A stretch of DNA of 64,000 nt from Rubrivivax sp. (GTDB lineage: Bacteria; Pseudomonadota; Gammaproteobacteria; Burkholderiales; Burkholderiaceae_C), in the NCBI GenBank assembly GCA_027484825.1, contig JAIXSE010000022.1:46182-110181 (forward strand), given 5' to 3'. Below, piece after piece: positions 37,372 through 46,826 of this stretch; within the stretch, counting starts at the first letter, position 1; each line of letters starts with the position of its first letter. Made by a program: the position numbers and the translations under genes. Under the pieces are notes generated by a model. That model was not told the DNA's origin. It searched no databases and saw only the letters and a list, made by a program, of their open reading frames with translations.

Positions 37372-38778
37372 TCAAGCCGACGCGTGGGCGGTCGAGCGAC
37401 TTGAAGCATTGAAGAAGGCGGCAATGGCGTCCGGATTGGACGGGAAGTAGTGATGCAGATAACTGGCCCGCAGCGAGCCCTGCTGGTAGAGCGGCTCGGC
37501 GGTACGGCCACCGTTGGGATTGCTGGCCACGGCTACCGGCGTGAGCGGCGTCTCCATGGCGGAATAGTGGAAGCTGTGACCGCGTAACGCGCCCTCCGGC
37601 CACTCCACCGCCTGCAGGCCCAAGGCCGCCAGACGTGGTTGCAGACGGGCACTGCCCGGCATCAGCGCGGCCATGGGATGGGCCACGCCATCCGCATCCG
37701 TCAGGTGGTCCAGCAGCACCAGCATGCCGCCGCATTCGGCCAGCAGCGGCCGATCGGCGGTGAGGTGCTGACGCAGGCTTGCGAAGAAGCTGGGATGGTC
37801 CCGCAGCGCGGGCGCATGCAGTTCCGGATAGCCGCCGGGCAGCCACAGGCCGTCGCAGTCTGGCATCGGCTCGCCTGCGAGCGGGGAGAAGCTCAGCACC
37901 TCGGCCCCCAACTGGCGCAGGCAGTCCAGATTGGCGGGATAGATGAAGGAGAAGCAGGCGTCCTGGGCCACTGCGATGCGCAGGCCCTGGAGGGGGCGCA
38001 CGTGCTGCGCAGCGGGCGCGGGCGACGGGTCTTCCGCGCTGGCCGGGACGTGCCGAGCAGTCTCCTGCGAGCCCGGTGCTGCCACCGCCGCCACCGATGC
38101 CAGCCCCCGGCCCAGCGCTTCGCCGGCCTCCCACGCATCCGCCCAGGCATCCAGGCGCGCATCGATGTCCGGCAGTTCCAGCGCCTGCACCAGGCCCAGA
38201 TGGCGCTCCGGCAGGCTCAGCGCTTCCTGGCGCTGCAGCGCGGCGACCAGGGGCAGATCAGGCGGCAATCCCTCCGCCACCATGCGGGCATGTCCAGCGC
38301 TGCCCACGCGGTTGGCCACCACGCCCGCCACGTGCACATCACCCCGAAAACGCGCCAGCCCTGTCGCCACCGCTGCAAAGGTCTGCGCCATGCCGGACGC
38401 ATCCAGCACCACCAGCACCGGCAGCCCAAAACGCGCCGCCAGATCCGCACTGCTCGGCGCCCCGTCAAACAGCCCCATCACGCCTTCCACCAGCACCAGG
38501 TCGGCCTGTTGGCGCGCATCCTCCAGCCGCGCCCGGCAATGCGCCTCACCGCCCATGAACAGATCCAGCTGATAGACCGGATGACCACAGGCGCGGCTCA
38601 GCACCATCGGGTCCAGATAGTCCGGGCCGGTCTTGAACACCCGCACCCGCAAGCCGCGCCGCACAGCGGAGCGGGCGATGGCCGCGGTGATGCTGGTCTT
38701 GCCCTGGCCCGAGGCCGGCGCACTGATCAGGAAGGTGGGGCAGCTCATGAGAGAAGTCGTGGTCCGGTCATCAGGCAT
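37372..38778 (-). CDS. cbiA: Cobyrinate a,c-diamide synthase
   Basis: 468 residues (or 458 from the ATG at residue 11). N-terminal ATPase: FLISAPASGQGKTSITAAIARSAVRRG and VFKTGPDYLDPMVL. C-terminal amidotransferase: WLPGGYPELHA and the cysteine nucleophile in LLAECGGMLVLLDHL, with HSFHYS near the end. It amidates the a and c side chains of cobyrinate or hydrogenobyrinate. In a genome with corrinoid import it may also act in salvage. It overlaps the upstream btuD gene by eight bases. Confidence 0.95.
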   Translation of the reverse strand: MPDDRTTTSLMSCPTFLISAPASGQGKTSITAAIARSAVRRGLRVRVFKTGPDYLDPMVLSRACGHPVYQLDLFMGGEAHCRARLEDARQQADLVLVEGVMGLFDGAPSSADLAARFGLPVLVVLDASGMAQTFAAVATGLARFRGDVHVAGVVANRVGSAGHARMVAEGLPPDLPLVAALQRQEALSLPERHLGLVQALELPDIDARLDAWADAWEAGEALGRGLASVAAVAAPGSQETARHVPASAEDPSPAPAAQHVRPLQGLRIAVAQDACFSFIYPANLDCLRQLGAEVLSFSPLAGEPMPDCDGLWLPGGYPELHAPALRDHPSFFASLRQHLTADRPLLAECGGMLVLLDHLTDADGVAHPMAALMPGSARLQPRLAALGLQAVEWPEGALRGHSFHYSAMETPLTPVAVASNPNGGRTAEPLYQQGSLRASYLHHYFPSNPDAIAAFFNASSRSTAHASA

Positions 38779-39556
38779 TGAGGGCCACCCAGCGTCCCTG
38801 CACCTGCAAGATCAGCAGCCGGTGCTGGAACACCTGCTGCAGCGCTTCATGGGTGGTCGGATCGTGCGGGGCGCCCTGGTGGACGATGCGGCCATCCGCC
38901 ATCACCACCAGGCGGTCGGACTGCAAGGCGATGTTGAGTTCATGCAGCACGCTGACCACGGCGCCGCCCTGGCCCACGCGGTCCCGCACCAGGCGCACCC
39001 AGTCGCTTTGATGGGGCGGATCCAGGTGGGCCAGCGGCTCGTCCATCAGCAGCAGGCCGGACTGCACCGCCAGCGCCCGGGCCAGCAGCACCCACTGCCG
39101 CTCGCCGCCGGAGAGTCGGCTCAGCGGACGGTGGCGCCAGTCCCAGCTCTGCGTCTGTTGCATGGCTTGTTCCACCGCAGCCCGGTCGGCCTCGCTCGCC
39201 GGCGCCAGCCACGCCTGATGCGGCAGGCGACCCAGCATGACCACGTCCAGTGCCGTAAGGTCTTCGGCAGTGGTCTCCTGCTGGCCCAGCCAGGCCAGAT
39301 GCTGGGCCCGCTCTCGGGCGGGCCAAGCTGACCAGGCGCGATCGTCCAGCGTCAAGGTGCCGTCAAAGGGCAGCAGCCCGGCCATCGCGCGCAGCAAGGT
39401 GGACTTGCCGGCACCGTTGGGGCCGACCACCGCCATCCATTCGCCCGGGGCGGGGGACAGCGTCAGCGGATGCAGCACGGCGCGGTCGCCCAGGGCCAGC
39501 GATTGCAGCTCGATGCGCAGCCGCGGCACGGAGGACAGACGCTGGGCGCGGATCAT
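38771..39556 (-). CDS. btuD: Cobalamin ABC transporter ATPase
   Basis: 261 residues. Walker A GPNGAGKST (45-53), signature LSRLSGGERQW (146-156) and Walker B LLLMDEPLAHLD are present. It is the nucleotide-binding subunit of a FecCD-type importer, and its start overlaps the permease stop by four bases (ATGA). Assignment to cobalamin rather than iron siderophores rests on its place in the riboswitch-controlled cobalamin operon. Confidence 0.93.
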   Translation of the reverse strand: MIRAQRLSSVPRLRIELQSLALGDRAVLHPLTLSPAPGEWMAVVGPNGAGKSTLLRAMAGLLPFDGTLTLDDRAWSAWPARERAQHLAWLGQQETTAEDLTALDVVMLGRLPHQAWLAPASEADRAAVEQAMQQTQSWDWRHRPLSRLSGGERQWVLLARALAVQSGLLLMDEPLAHLDPPHQSDWVRLVRDRVGQGGAVVSVLHELNIALQSDRLVVMADGRIVHQGAPHDPTTHEALQQVFQHRLLILQVQGRWVALNA

Positions 39557-40569
39557 CGCGTCGCTCCCAGCACGCTGCCGCGGCGGTGCATCAGCCACAG
39601 CAGGTAGCTGCCGCCCAGCAGCGCGGTGATGATGCCCACCGGCAGCTCCTGCGGCGCGATCACCCAGCGGGCGCCGATGTCCGCCGCCAGCAGCAAGGCA
39701 CCGCCGGTCAGCGGCGACAGCAACAGCAGCGCGCCATGGGGCGTCGGCCCCCAGCTGCGCACCAGATGCGGGGCAATGAGTCCGACGAAGGCGATCAGCC
39801 CGCACTGCGCCACGGCTGCACCAGTGGCCAGCGACAGCGCGGCGATCAGCAGCAACCGAATGAGCGACAGCCGCTGGCCCAATGACCGGGCGGTGTCCTC
39901 GCCCAGCGTCAGCGCATCCAGCGCGCGGCTGCAGCCCAGGCCCACCAGCAGGCACAGCAGCAGCGACAGGGCCATCACCTGCACCGCACTCCAGCTCACA
40001 AACCCGGTGCTGCCCAGCATGAAAGCCTGCATGGCCCGCAGCGCATCCGGATTCATCAGCGTGAGCAGCGCCGCGCCCGAGCCCAGCACCACGCCCACCA
40101 CCACACCGGCCAGCAGGAGCCGCAAGCCGTGCTCGACCCCGCGGGCCAGCACCAGCGACAGAACCACCGCCAGCACCGCGCCGCTGAAGGCCGCGCCGGT
40201 CATGCCGATGCGCAGGGCCAGCGCCGTGGCCGTGGGCGACAGGCCGATGGCAAACAGCAGGGCGGCCACACCCAGCGACGCGCCGGCCGAGCAGCCCAGC
40301 AGATAGGGATCCGCCAGCGGATTGCGGAACAGGCCCTGGGCCATGGCGCCGGCCAGGCCCAGCAGCGCACCGGCCAGCCAGGCACCGACGGAGCGCGGGG
40401 CGCGGATGTCCCAGAGGATCTGCCGCAGCGTGTCGTCGGGGAAAGCCTGCGCACCGAACCACGGGCTCCAGCCGGTGCTGCCGACGCACAGGCCTAGCCC
40501 CAACAGCAGCGCGCCCACCAGCAGCAGGGCCAGCAACTGAGCGGCCGTGCGTGTGCCGATCGACAGCAT
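39553..40569 (-). CDS. btuC: Cobalamin ABC transporter permease
   Basis: 338 residues of the FecCD/BtuC family with about ten hydrophobic helices. Motifs: LWDIRAPRSVGAWLAGALLGLAGAMAQGLFRNPLADPYLLG, GLIAFVGLIAPHLVR and ITALLGGSYLLWLM. Its start shares one base with the btuF stop (TGATG). It forms the transmembrane channel for the imported corrinoid. Confidence 0.94.
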   Translation of the reverse strand: MLSIGTRTAAQLLALLLVGALLLGLGLCVGSTGWSPWFGAQAFPDDTLRQILWDIRAPRSVGAWLAGALLGLAGAMAQGLFRNPLADPYLLGCSAGASLGVAALLFAIGLSPTATALALRIGMTGAAFSGAVLAVVLSLVLARGVEHGLRLLLAGVVVGVVLGSGAALLTLMNPDALRAMQAFMLGSTGFVSWSAVQVMALSLLLCLLVGLGCSRALDALTLGEDTARSLGQRLSLIRLLLIAALSLATGAAVAQCGLIAFVGLIAPHLVRSWGPTPHGALLLLSPLTGGALLLAADIGARWVIAPQELPVGIITALLGGSYLLWLMHRRGSVLGATR

Positions 40570-41582
40570 CAGCGCATGCCTCCGGGCGGCGCCGTGAAGG
40601 GCGCGCTGGGCCAGATCACCGGGCCGACGGCGGCTTCCTTCAGGCAGCGGGCCATCAGGGCGGCGGCTTCGGACATGCGCGGGCCGGGTCGGACCAGCAC
40701 GTCGGATTCGGCGGGCACCCAGACGCAGATCTTTTGTTGACGCACGGCGCGGATGCCGGACCAGCCGGGACGCTGCGGCAAGCCGACGGCATTGCGCTGG
40801 CCCACCATGATGACTTGCGGGTCGGCGCGCACGATGTATTCAGGATTGAGCTTGGGGAAGGGGCCCAACTCGGGCGGCAGGATGTTGCGGGCGCCCAGGC
40901 GCGAGAGGATCTCGCCGATGAAGGAACTGCTGCCGGCGCCATAGGGGCCGGCATCCACTTCGTAATAGACGCTCAGCCCGCGCGCAGACGGCGGCAGGGA
41001 CGCCGCGCTCTGGGCGATGTGGCCGTCAATGCGGTTCCACAGGCGACGGGCTTCTTCAGGCTTGCCAAGCACCTGGCCGACCTTGCCCAGCACGCGCTGC
41101 ACATCGGCCATGCTGCGCGGCTCCAGCGCCACGACCTTCAGGCCCAGCGACTCCAGGCGGTCGATGACGCGGGCGGAGATGCCCAGCAGCACCACGTCGG
41201 GCTTGAGGGCCACCAGCATCTCGATGGCGGTGTCGTCCAGGCCGCCGAGCTTGGGCAGCGATTGCACGCGGGCGGGGTAGTTGGAATAGCGGTCCACGCC
41301 GACGAGCTTGTCGCAGTCGCCCAGGTCGCAGACGGTTTCGGTGAGCGAGGGCAGCAGGCTCACGATGCGCCGGGGCGGGGCGGTGAGCTCGACGGTGACG
41401 CCGCGGTCGTCCTTGATCTGCTGAGGGGCGGCCTGGGCGGAGGTGGCCGCCAGGAGGGCCATCAAGGCCATCAGTGCCATCGCGACCATGAGCGACTTGA
41501 TGGCCTTGAAGGCCATGAGCCCGCCAGCGTGGTGTGCGTCCAGGCGGGTCACGGTCAGCATCTGTCCAAGAGATCGATTCAT
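40569..41582 (-). CDS. btuF: Periplasmic cobalamin-binding protein
   Basis: 337 residues from ATG 41582, which overlaps the cobU stop. A signal-like hydrophobic stretch (SLMVAMALMALMALLAATSAQA) precedes the type III binding-protein domain: RRIVSLLPSLTETVCDLGD, LVGVDRYSNYP, VVLLGISARVIDRLESLG. It delivers corrinoids from the outer-membrane receptor to BtuCD. An internal ATG just before the hydrophobic stretch (MAFKAIKSLM) could also be the true start. Confidence 0.92.
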   Translation of the reverse strand: MNRSLGQMLTVTRLDAHHAGGLMAFKAIKSLMVAMALMALMALLAATSAQAAPQQIKDDRGVTVELTAPPRRIVSLLPSLTETVCDLGDCDKLVGVDRYSNYPARVQSLPKLGGLDDTAIEMLVALKPDVVLLGISARVIDRLESLGLKVVALEPRSMADVQRVLGKVGQVLGKPEEARRLWNRIDGHIAQSAASLPPSARGLSVYYEVDAGPYGAGSSSFIGEILSRLGARNILPPELGPFPKLNPEYIVRADPQVIMVGQRNAVGLPQRPGWSGIRAVRQQKICVWVPAESDVLVRPGPRMSEAAALMARCLKEAAVGPVIWPSAPFTAPPGGMR

Positions 41583-42136
41583 TCCAGGTCCTTTTGCACC
41601 GGCTGCGTCCAGGGCTGGCCGGCGACCATCAGCGTCAGGCGCTCGCACTGGCGCGCAATGAGCTGGTTCAACCGGCCCAGTTCATCGACATAGGCGCGCA
41701 CCTCGCGCCCCATCGGCATCACGCCCCAGCCCACCTCGTTCGACACAAAGATCACCGGCGACGTGAGCGAGGGCAGCAATTGCTGCAGGGCGGCGCATTC
41801 GGTGCGCCAGTCTTCCAGATGCGGCTCGCCGTTCATCGGCATCAGCCAGTTGGTCAGCCACAGGGTCAGGCAGTCCACCACCAGAAGTCGCCGCGCCGAT
41901 GCATGGGCCCGCAGGGCCTCGCACAGCTGCAGCGGCTCTTCAATCGTGTCGAAGCCTTCCGGGCGGTCCTGCTGATGGCGCAGGATGCGTTGCCGCATCT
42001 CGTCGTCATGCGCCTGCGCGGTGGCCAGCACGCTCACCTGATGGCCGGGTGTGGCCGCCCATTGCAAGGCGAGCCGTTCCGCATGCCGCGACTTGCCGCT
42101 GCGTTGCCCCCCGACGATGAGCTGATGTGCCGCCAT
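41579..42136 (-). CDS. cobU: Adenosylcobinamide kinase / adenosylcobinamide-phosphate guanylyltransferase
   Basis: 185 residues. P-loop GGQRSGKS (9-16), then VLATAQAHDDEMRQRILRHQQDRP, DCLTLWLTNWL and VSNEVGWGVMPMGREVRAY complete the RecA-like fold with the guanylylated His region. It phosphorylates adenosylcobinamide and activates it with GTP for loop assembly (CobP in Pseudomonas). It follows btuB by 36 bases and is coupled to btuF. Confidence 0.96.
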   Translation of the reverse strand: MAAHQLIVGGQRSGKSRHAERLALQWAATPGHQVSVLATAQAHDDEMRQRILRHQQDRPEGFDTIEEPLQLCEALRAHASARRLLVVDCLTLWLTNWLMPMNGEPHLEDWRTECAALQQLLPSLTSPVIFVSNEVGWGVMPMGREVRAYVDELGRLNQLIARQCERLTLMVAGQPWTQPVQKDLE

Positions 42137-42171
42137 GAATCAAGTCCTTGTGGATGTCAACAGAGTCCCCG

Positions 42172-44202
42172 TCAGAACGACGGCGAATAGCGCAGCGTCA
42201 CCATCCAGGTGCGAGGCGCCTGCGCATAGTAGGTGGCCGTCTGGTAGCTGCGGTTGAAGGCATTGTCGATGTTGAACTGCAGGCGCCAGTCCGGGGCGAC
42301 GCGCCAGCTCGCATCCAGGTTCAGCAGGCCGTAGCCGCCCAGGCGCGTCTTGTTGGCGGCGTCGTTCCAGCGATCTCCGGAGGCCTGCAGCGTGGCGCCC
42401 AGCGTCCAGGCGGCCAGCTCGGTGTCGGCGCGCAGGCTCCCAAAACGGCGGGCGCGGCGGGCGAGGGTGTTGCCGGTGCTGTTGTCGGTGGGGTCGCTGA
42501 TATCGACGTGACCACTCAGATGCACCGGCCCGACTTGCGCGCCGGCCTTGAGGCTGATGCCCCGCAGCGTGGCGCGGGCGACGTTGCCATAGCAGCCGGT
42601 GGGCGACGGGCAGGTGCCGGCGGCGCCGAAGGCGATCAGGTCGCTCACCTCGTTGCGGTAGGTGGTGAGGGCCACATCGCGGCCGGCGTCGGCCCAGTTC
42701 ACGCCCAGCTCGGTGTTGTGGGCCCGCTCGGGGCGCAGCGCCTGCACGCCGGGCAGCGCGAGGTTGGGGCCGTAGAGGCTGCCGCGCTGATACAGCGTGG
42801 GCGCGCGGAAGGCGTTGCCCACGGAGGCGGTGGCCCGCCAGCCGCCGCCGAGCTGGTAGCCCGCTGCGGCGATGCCGGTGTTGGCGCCGCCGAATTGCTG
42901 GTCGTCGTCGTGGCGGCCATGCAGTTGCAGGCTGGCGGCGCCGGCCTTGAGCAGGTAGCTCAGGCCCAGTGCGTTGTCGTAGCGGGTGTCCTTGCCTTGG
43001 GTCACCAGGGCGCTGTTGACCAACTGGTCTTCACGCCGCTCCAGCAGCGCGTTGATCTGCTGGTGTGCGTCCAGTTGGTAGAAGGCCTGCAGGGTGGCGG
43101 TGCGCAACCGGGTGCGGGTGAGGTAGACCGAGGTCGGGCGCGTCTCCAGCTCGGTGCGGGATTCGGAGAGGCTCAGTTCGGTGGACAGGGCCGGCGACCA
43201 GTTGCCGGTCCAGGCCAGACGGCCCGACTCGGTGGTGGTGATGTTGCGGTCGTCGGCGGTGCGGCTGGCGTCATAGCCGCTGTTGGTGCGGCTCTTGAAA
43301 GCGACGGCCTCGACGCGATGGGCATCGTTCAACCAACTGCCCAGACGCAGGCTGCCGCTGTAGTTGCGCCAGCCGTCCTTGTCCGGATTGGAAGTGCTGG
43401 TGCCGGTGCGGACATAGCTGTTGAAGCTGGTGCTGCGGTCCATGGCGACCGAGGCGGCATAGTCGAAGCGGCGGGTGCCGCCGGTGATGCTGGCATCGGC
43501 CCGGCTGGCGCCGAGGTTGCCGCCGCCCAGGCCCAGGTCGACCTGGGTGCGACCGTTGCCGCGACGGGTGAAGATCTGAACCACACCGCCGATGGCATCG
43601 GAGCCGTACAGCGCGCTGGCCGGGCCCTTGAGCACTTCCACGCGGTCGATCTGCGAGAGGGGCAGGGTTTGCCAGTCGGCACCGCCGGTGGACTGGGAGT
43701 CGATGCGCACGCCGTCGATCAGCACCACGGTGTGGCGGCTCTCCGCACCGCGCAGATAGAGGCTGGTGGACGCGCCCGCGCCGCCGTTGCGGGACATCTC
43801 CAGGCCTGCGACGTTGCGCAGCAGGTCGGGGAGGCTGCCGTAGCCCTGGCGTTCAATCTCGTCGCGGGAGATGAGGGTGAGGTCGCCCAGCACATCGGCC
43901 AGGCGCATGGGGCTGCGCGAGCCGGTGACGGTGATGCTGTCGAGTTTGCTGGGGGAGACTGCGGATGCCGCTGCGGTTGCGGTTGCGGCTGCGGCTGCGG
44001 CTGCAGTCGTGGAGTCTGACGCGGCACCCTGGACGCTGGCGGCCATGACGGCAGCGGGGGCCAGTGTGCAAAGGGTGAGGGCCATGGGGGCCAGTGGAGC
44101 CGCGAGGGCCCGGAGGGGGAACAGCGCGGACGAGGCCGCCTTAGAGGTGAAGGCAGGCAGCACGCGGGCACGAGGCCGGGCGCTCAGGAGGCAGCGGGAC
44201 AT
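42172..44202 (-). CDS. btuB: TonB-dependent outer-membrane cobalamin receptor
   Basis: 676 residues from ATG 44202; no strong ribosome-binding site precedes it. A long export signal with an Ala-rich stretch leads to a TonB-box-like segment (LDSITVTGSR), a plug (DLTLISRDEIERQGYGSLPDLLRNVAGLEM, VVLIDGVRIDSQS, LKGPASALYGSDAIGGVVQIFTRR) and a 22-strand barrel ending VTLRYSPSF. The plug motifs match the BtuB group. It is the first gene of the cobalamin operon, directly downstream of the riboswitch. Confidence 0.94.
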   Translation of the reverse strand: MSRCLLSARPRARVLPAFTSKAASSALFPLRALAAPLAPMALTLCTLAPAAVMAASVQGAASDSTTAAAAAAATATAAASAVSPSKLDSITVTGSRSPMRLADVLGDLTLISRDEIERQGYGSLPDLLRNVAGLEMSRNGGAGASTSLYLRGAESRHTVVLIDGVRIDSQSTGGADWQTLPLSQIDRVEVLKGPASALYGSDAIGGVVQIFTRRGNGRTQVDLGLGGGNLGASRADASITGGTRRFDYAASVAMDRSTSFNSYVRTGTSTSNPDKDGWRNYSGSLRLGSWLNDAHRVEAVAFKSRTNSGYDASRTADDRNITTTESGRLAWTGNWSPALSTELSLSESRTELETRPTSVYLTRTRLRTATLQAFYQLDAHQQINALLERREDQLVNSALVTQGKDTRYDNALGLSYLLKAGAASLQLHGRHDDDQQFGGANTGIAAAGYQLGGGWRATASVGNAFRAPTLYQRGSLYGPNLALPGVQALRPERAHNTELGVNWADAGRDVALTTYRNEVSDLIAFGAAGTCPSPTGCYGNVARATLRGISLKAGAQVGPVHLSGHVDISDPTDNSTGNTLARRARRFGSLRADTELAAWTLGATLQASGDRWNDAANKTRLGGYGLLNLDASWRVAPDWRLQFNIDNAFNRSYQTATYYAQAPRTWMVTLRYSPSF

Positions 44203-44285
44203 GGAAACCAATAGCAGGCGATACGGCCGCCAGCTTCCCCGCAGGCGTCCGTGACACGACCCGCCGCTTGCGCAGCGGATCTCCT

Positions 44286-44557
44286 GTTGGCCGGTATCCG
44301 GGCTGGTGGCGCGATGTCTGCGTCCTTCCCAGTGCCTTGCACCAGTGGACATGAGGACAGACACGGCCGGACGACCGGCTCACGGTGCGTGTGCAAGGCC
44401 CAGCACTTCAAGCGAGGCGGGGACACACGGGTGTGATCGGTCGGCCGACGGCCACTTACCGTTGCGGGGACAGCTCAGGTTGGTCGGAGGTCCGAAGGGC
44501 CGCCAACTTCCTGATTCCCGTTTAACTGCACAGGCGCAATGCCTGCACGAGCACCAA
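44286..44557 (-). ncRNA. Cobalamin (B12) riboswitch
   Basis: Read on the minus strand, the leader carries the B12-box AGCCCGGATACCGGCC (44304-44289), preceded by GGCACTGGGAAGGACG and, further upstream, AGCTGTCCCCGCAACGGTAAG and AACGGGAATC, the consensus pieces of the class I cobalamin riboswitch in correct order. It starts near a GGTGC at 44555. It lies about 85 bases before btuB and would turn the operon off when adenosylcobalamin is abundant. Boundaries are approximate. Confidence 0.95.
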
Positions 44558-44586
44558 CGGGGCGGATTCTAACGGGCGGGGGCGCG

Positions 44587-45279
44587 TCAGGAGGGGGGCG
44601 CGGAGAGATCCGCGTCGTCCTTGGGCCGCTTGGTCCTGCGGGGTTTGGGCGAGTCGTTGTCGCTTGACTCCTTCGACGCCTTGGCTTCTTTGGGAGGCTT
44701 CGGAGCCTTCGGTTCCTTGGCCTCGTTAGCCGCCTTCGCTGCCTTGGGTGTCTTGGCTTCCTTCGGTGCTTTCGGTTCCTTGGGCGCTTTGGGCTCCTTT
44801 GGCGCTTTAGGCGCCTTTGGGGGCTTTGGCTCCTTGGGTGCCTTCGGAGGTGGCGGCGGCTTCGGCTTGGGTTTGGTCTTGTCCTTGGCGTGCCGGGCGG
44901 CCGCCTCGGCGGCGGGCGCGAGGGTGGTCAGACCGTTGATGCCCGCGGCTGCGGGTGCGGCGGCGCGCTGGGCGCCCGGGTTCTCCCGCGATCGCTGCAA
45001 GGCGTCGAGGTCTCGCGCTTCCTGCAGCGTGCGCTGACGGGCAGCGCGCTGCTGGTCGGGCGTGACACGGTCTTCGGGAAGCTCCATCGCACTGCCGGCG
45101 ACGCCGGGCGGGCAGGGGCTGTCCCGCAAGTCCTGGCCCTTGGGGCCGCAGCGGTAGTACTGCGCACGTCCGCCCGCGCCCGCGCCCGTGGGCGAAGTGG
45201 CTCCCTCTGCCGGTCCTGCCATCCCGTTGGGGGAGATTGCGAACAAGGTGATCGCGAGCAGGACGGCAGCGGGCTTCAT
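44587..45279 (-). CDS. Exported protein with Lys-Ala-Pro repeat tail
   Basis: 230 residues. Signal peptide MKPAAVLLAITLFAISPNGMA. Residues 40-60 (YYRCGPKGQDLRDSPCPPG) resemble the N-terminal motif of DUF4124-type envelope proteins. The C-terminal 95 residues are a degenerate repeat of KAPKEPK and KPPKAPK blocks, ending acidic (DDADLSAPPS). The repeat is highly basic and probably disordered; binding to acidic polymers or peptidoglycan is possible, not shown. It begins two bases after the pth stop, so it is in the same transcript. Confidence 0.7.
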   Translation of the reverse strand: MKPAAVLLAITLFAISPNGMAGPAEGATSPTGAGAGGRAQYYRCGPKGQDLRDSPCPPGVAGSAMELPEDRVTPDQQRAARQRTLQEARDLDALQRSRENPGAQRAAAPAAAGINGLTTLAPAAEAAARHAKDKTKPKPKPPPPPKAPKEPKPPKAPKAPKEPKAPKEPKAPKEAKTPKAAKAANEAKEPKAPKPPKEAKASKESSDNDSPKPRRTKRPKDDADLSAPPS

Positions 45280-45281
45280 GG

Positions 45282-45995
45282 CTAGGCTTCGTTGGTGGAG
45301 GAGCCGGTGGCGGACGTACCGGTGGGGCCGGTGGTGCTGTTGGCGCCTGTGGGACCTGTCGCTGGCGTGCGGTTGGCGTTGCCCGCGGCATCCTGACGCG
45401 GCGGCTTCGGCCGCGGCGGCTTGGCATGGATCTTCGTCAGTGCCTTGGCCAGGTCGCCTTGCAGCATCAGCGGCACCGCGTCCATCGACTTGGCAATGCA
45501 GTCCTCGATCAACTGACGCTCCGCCAGTGGCGGCTTGCGCAGCACATAGTTGGCCACTTCCGCCTTGTGGCCCGGATGCCCGATGCCCAGGCGCAAACGC
45601 CAGAAGTTGGGCGACCCCAACTGGGCCTGCATGTCCTTGAGGCCGTTGTGACCACCGTTGCCGCCGCCTTGCTTGAACTTCATCTCGCCGGGCGGGATGT
45701 CCAGCTCGTCATGGATGGCCAGGATCTCTTCCGGTGCGATCTTGAAAAATCGCGCCAGCGCCGCCACCGACTTGCCCGACAGATTCATGTAGGTCATCGG
45801 CTGCAGCAGCCAGATGGGGCCGCCCGCGCTGGGGGCGTTGTTCACCCGCGCCACCAGCCCGTGATAGTTGCGGTCCGCCTGCAGCGTGGCGCCCAGGCCG
45901 CGTGCGAGCGTGTCGATCCACCAGAAACCCGCGTTGTGGCGGGTGTCTTCGTATTCGGTGCCGGGGTTGCCCAGGCCAACAAGGAGTCGAATCAT
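45282..45995 (-). CDS. pth: Peptidyl-tRNA hydrolase
   Basis: 237 residues starting [28 protein letters not shown]; the catalytic His is in DTRHNAGF. Also NDYMNLSG-like [30 protein letters not shown] and [11 protein letters not shown]. It recycles peptidyl-tRNA dropped from ribosomes. The last ~45 residues are a Pro/Thr/Gly-rich tail ([18 protein letters not shown]) beyond the usual 190-195 residues. A second ATG nine codons upstream is less likely. A terminator for rplY lies just upstream. Confidence 0.96.
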   Translation of the reverse strand: MIRLLVGLGNPGTEYEDTRHNAGFWWIDTLARGLGATLQADRNYHGLVARVNNAPSAGGPIWLLQPMTYMNLSGKSVAALARFFKIAPEEILAIHDELDIPPGEMKFKQGGGNGGHNGLKDMQAQLGSPNFWRLRLGIGHPGHKAEVANYVLRKPPLAERQLIEDCIAKSMDAVPLMLQGDLAKALTKIHAKPPRPKPPRQDAAGNANRTPATGPTGANSTTGPTGTSATGSSTNEA

Positions 45996-46023
45996 GTGGG
46001 GATTATCGAGTGGAGCGCCCATG

Positions 46024-46049
46024 AAAAAGGCCCCGCTGAGCGGGGCCTT
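46024..46049 (-). terminator. Terminator after rplY
   Basis: AAGGCCCCGC and GCGGGGCCTT form a 10-bp stem with a three-base loop at 46027-46049. On the minus strand it is followed by TTTTTCAT. It lies 48 bases after the rplY stop and before the pth start. Confidence 0.85.
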
Positions 46050-46097
46050 CGCTGCCCTTTGAAGAGGGCGTCCCTTGGAGGGATGGGATCAAGAAGA

Positions 46098-46715
46098 TTA
46101 CTTCTTCTTCTTGCCCTTGGCTTCCGGTGCCGGAGCAGCGGCCACCACGATCTCTTCCACAACGGCAGGCACCGGGGTGGCGATCACGGGGTTCGGCTTG
46201 CCGTGGGTCACGATCTTGATGTGCGGAGCCAGCTTCAGGTCGTTCACGTGCACCGAGTGACCCATGGTCAGGCCGCTCAGATCCACTTCGATGAACTCGG
46301 GCAGCTGCTGCGCCAGGCAGGTGATCTCCAGTTCGGTGATCACGTGGTTCACGGTGCCCTTGTCGGTCTTGACGGCCGGCGATTCGGCTTCACCCACGAA
46401 GTGCAGCGGCACCTTCTTGGTGATCTTGGTGGTGGCGTCCACGCGCTGGAAGTCCACGTGCAGCACTTGCGGCTTGTACGGGTGCATCTGGTAGTCACGC
46501 AGCAGCACCTTGGTGGTGGCGCCGGCCAGTTCCATGTCCAGCAGGGAGCTGTGGAAAGCTTCCTTCTTCAGGGCGTGGAACAGAGCGTTGTGGTCCAGCT
46601 CGATCGAGACGGGTTCACCAGCACCGTAAACGATACCGGGCACCTTGCCAGCGTGACGCAGGCGGCGGCTCGCTCCGGTCCCCTGCAGCTTGCGCTCAAA
46701 AGCGACGAATTTCAT
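46098..46715 (-). CDS. rplY: 50S ribosomal protein L25 (CTC type)
   Basis: 205 residues starting [31 protein letters not shown], with GGAG seven bases before the ATG. The N-terminal L25 domain binds 5S rRNA; the C-terminal TL5/CTC domain ([30 protein letters not shown]) extends it to about 190 residues. The tail is Lys-rich (KGKKKK). It follows prs, the usual order in betaproteobacteria. Confidence 0.97.
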   Translation of the reverse strand: MKFVAFERKLQGTGASRRLRHAGKVPGIVYGAGEPVSIELDHNALFHALKKEAFHSSLLDMELAGATTKVLLRDYQMHPYKPQVLHVDFQRVDATTKITKKVPLHFVGEAESPAVKTDKGTVNHVITELEITCLAQQLPEFIEVDLSGLTMGHSVHVNDLKLAPHIKIVTHGKPNPVIATPVPAVVEEIVVAAAPAPEAKGKKKK

Positions 46716-46826
46716 ATCTAACTCCAATGTGACGGACAACCCCCATGGCTGTCCGGGTGAAGGCCCCGCGACCAGGCGCCTTCTGCTTGATGAAGACCCG
46801 GCGGGCCTTCACCAGAACGCTGTGCG

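Noticed and set aside
38771..40489. 572-codon frame covering btuD and the antisense-free part of btuC
   Set aside because: Only the last 261 codons encode the ATPase; the first half overlaps btuC in another frame and is Gly/Ala-rich.
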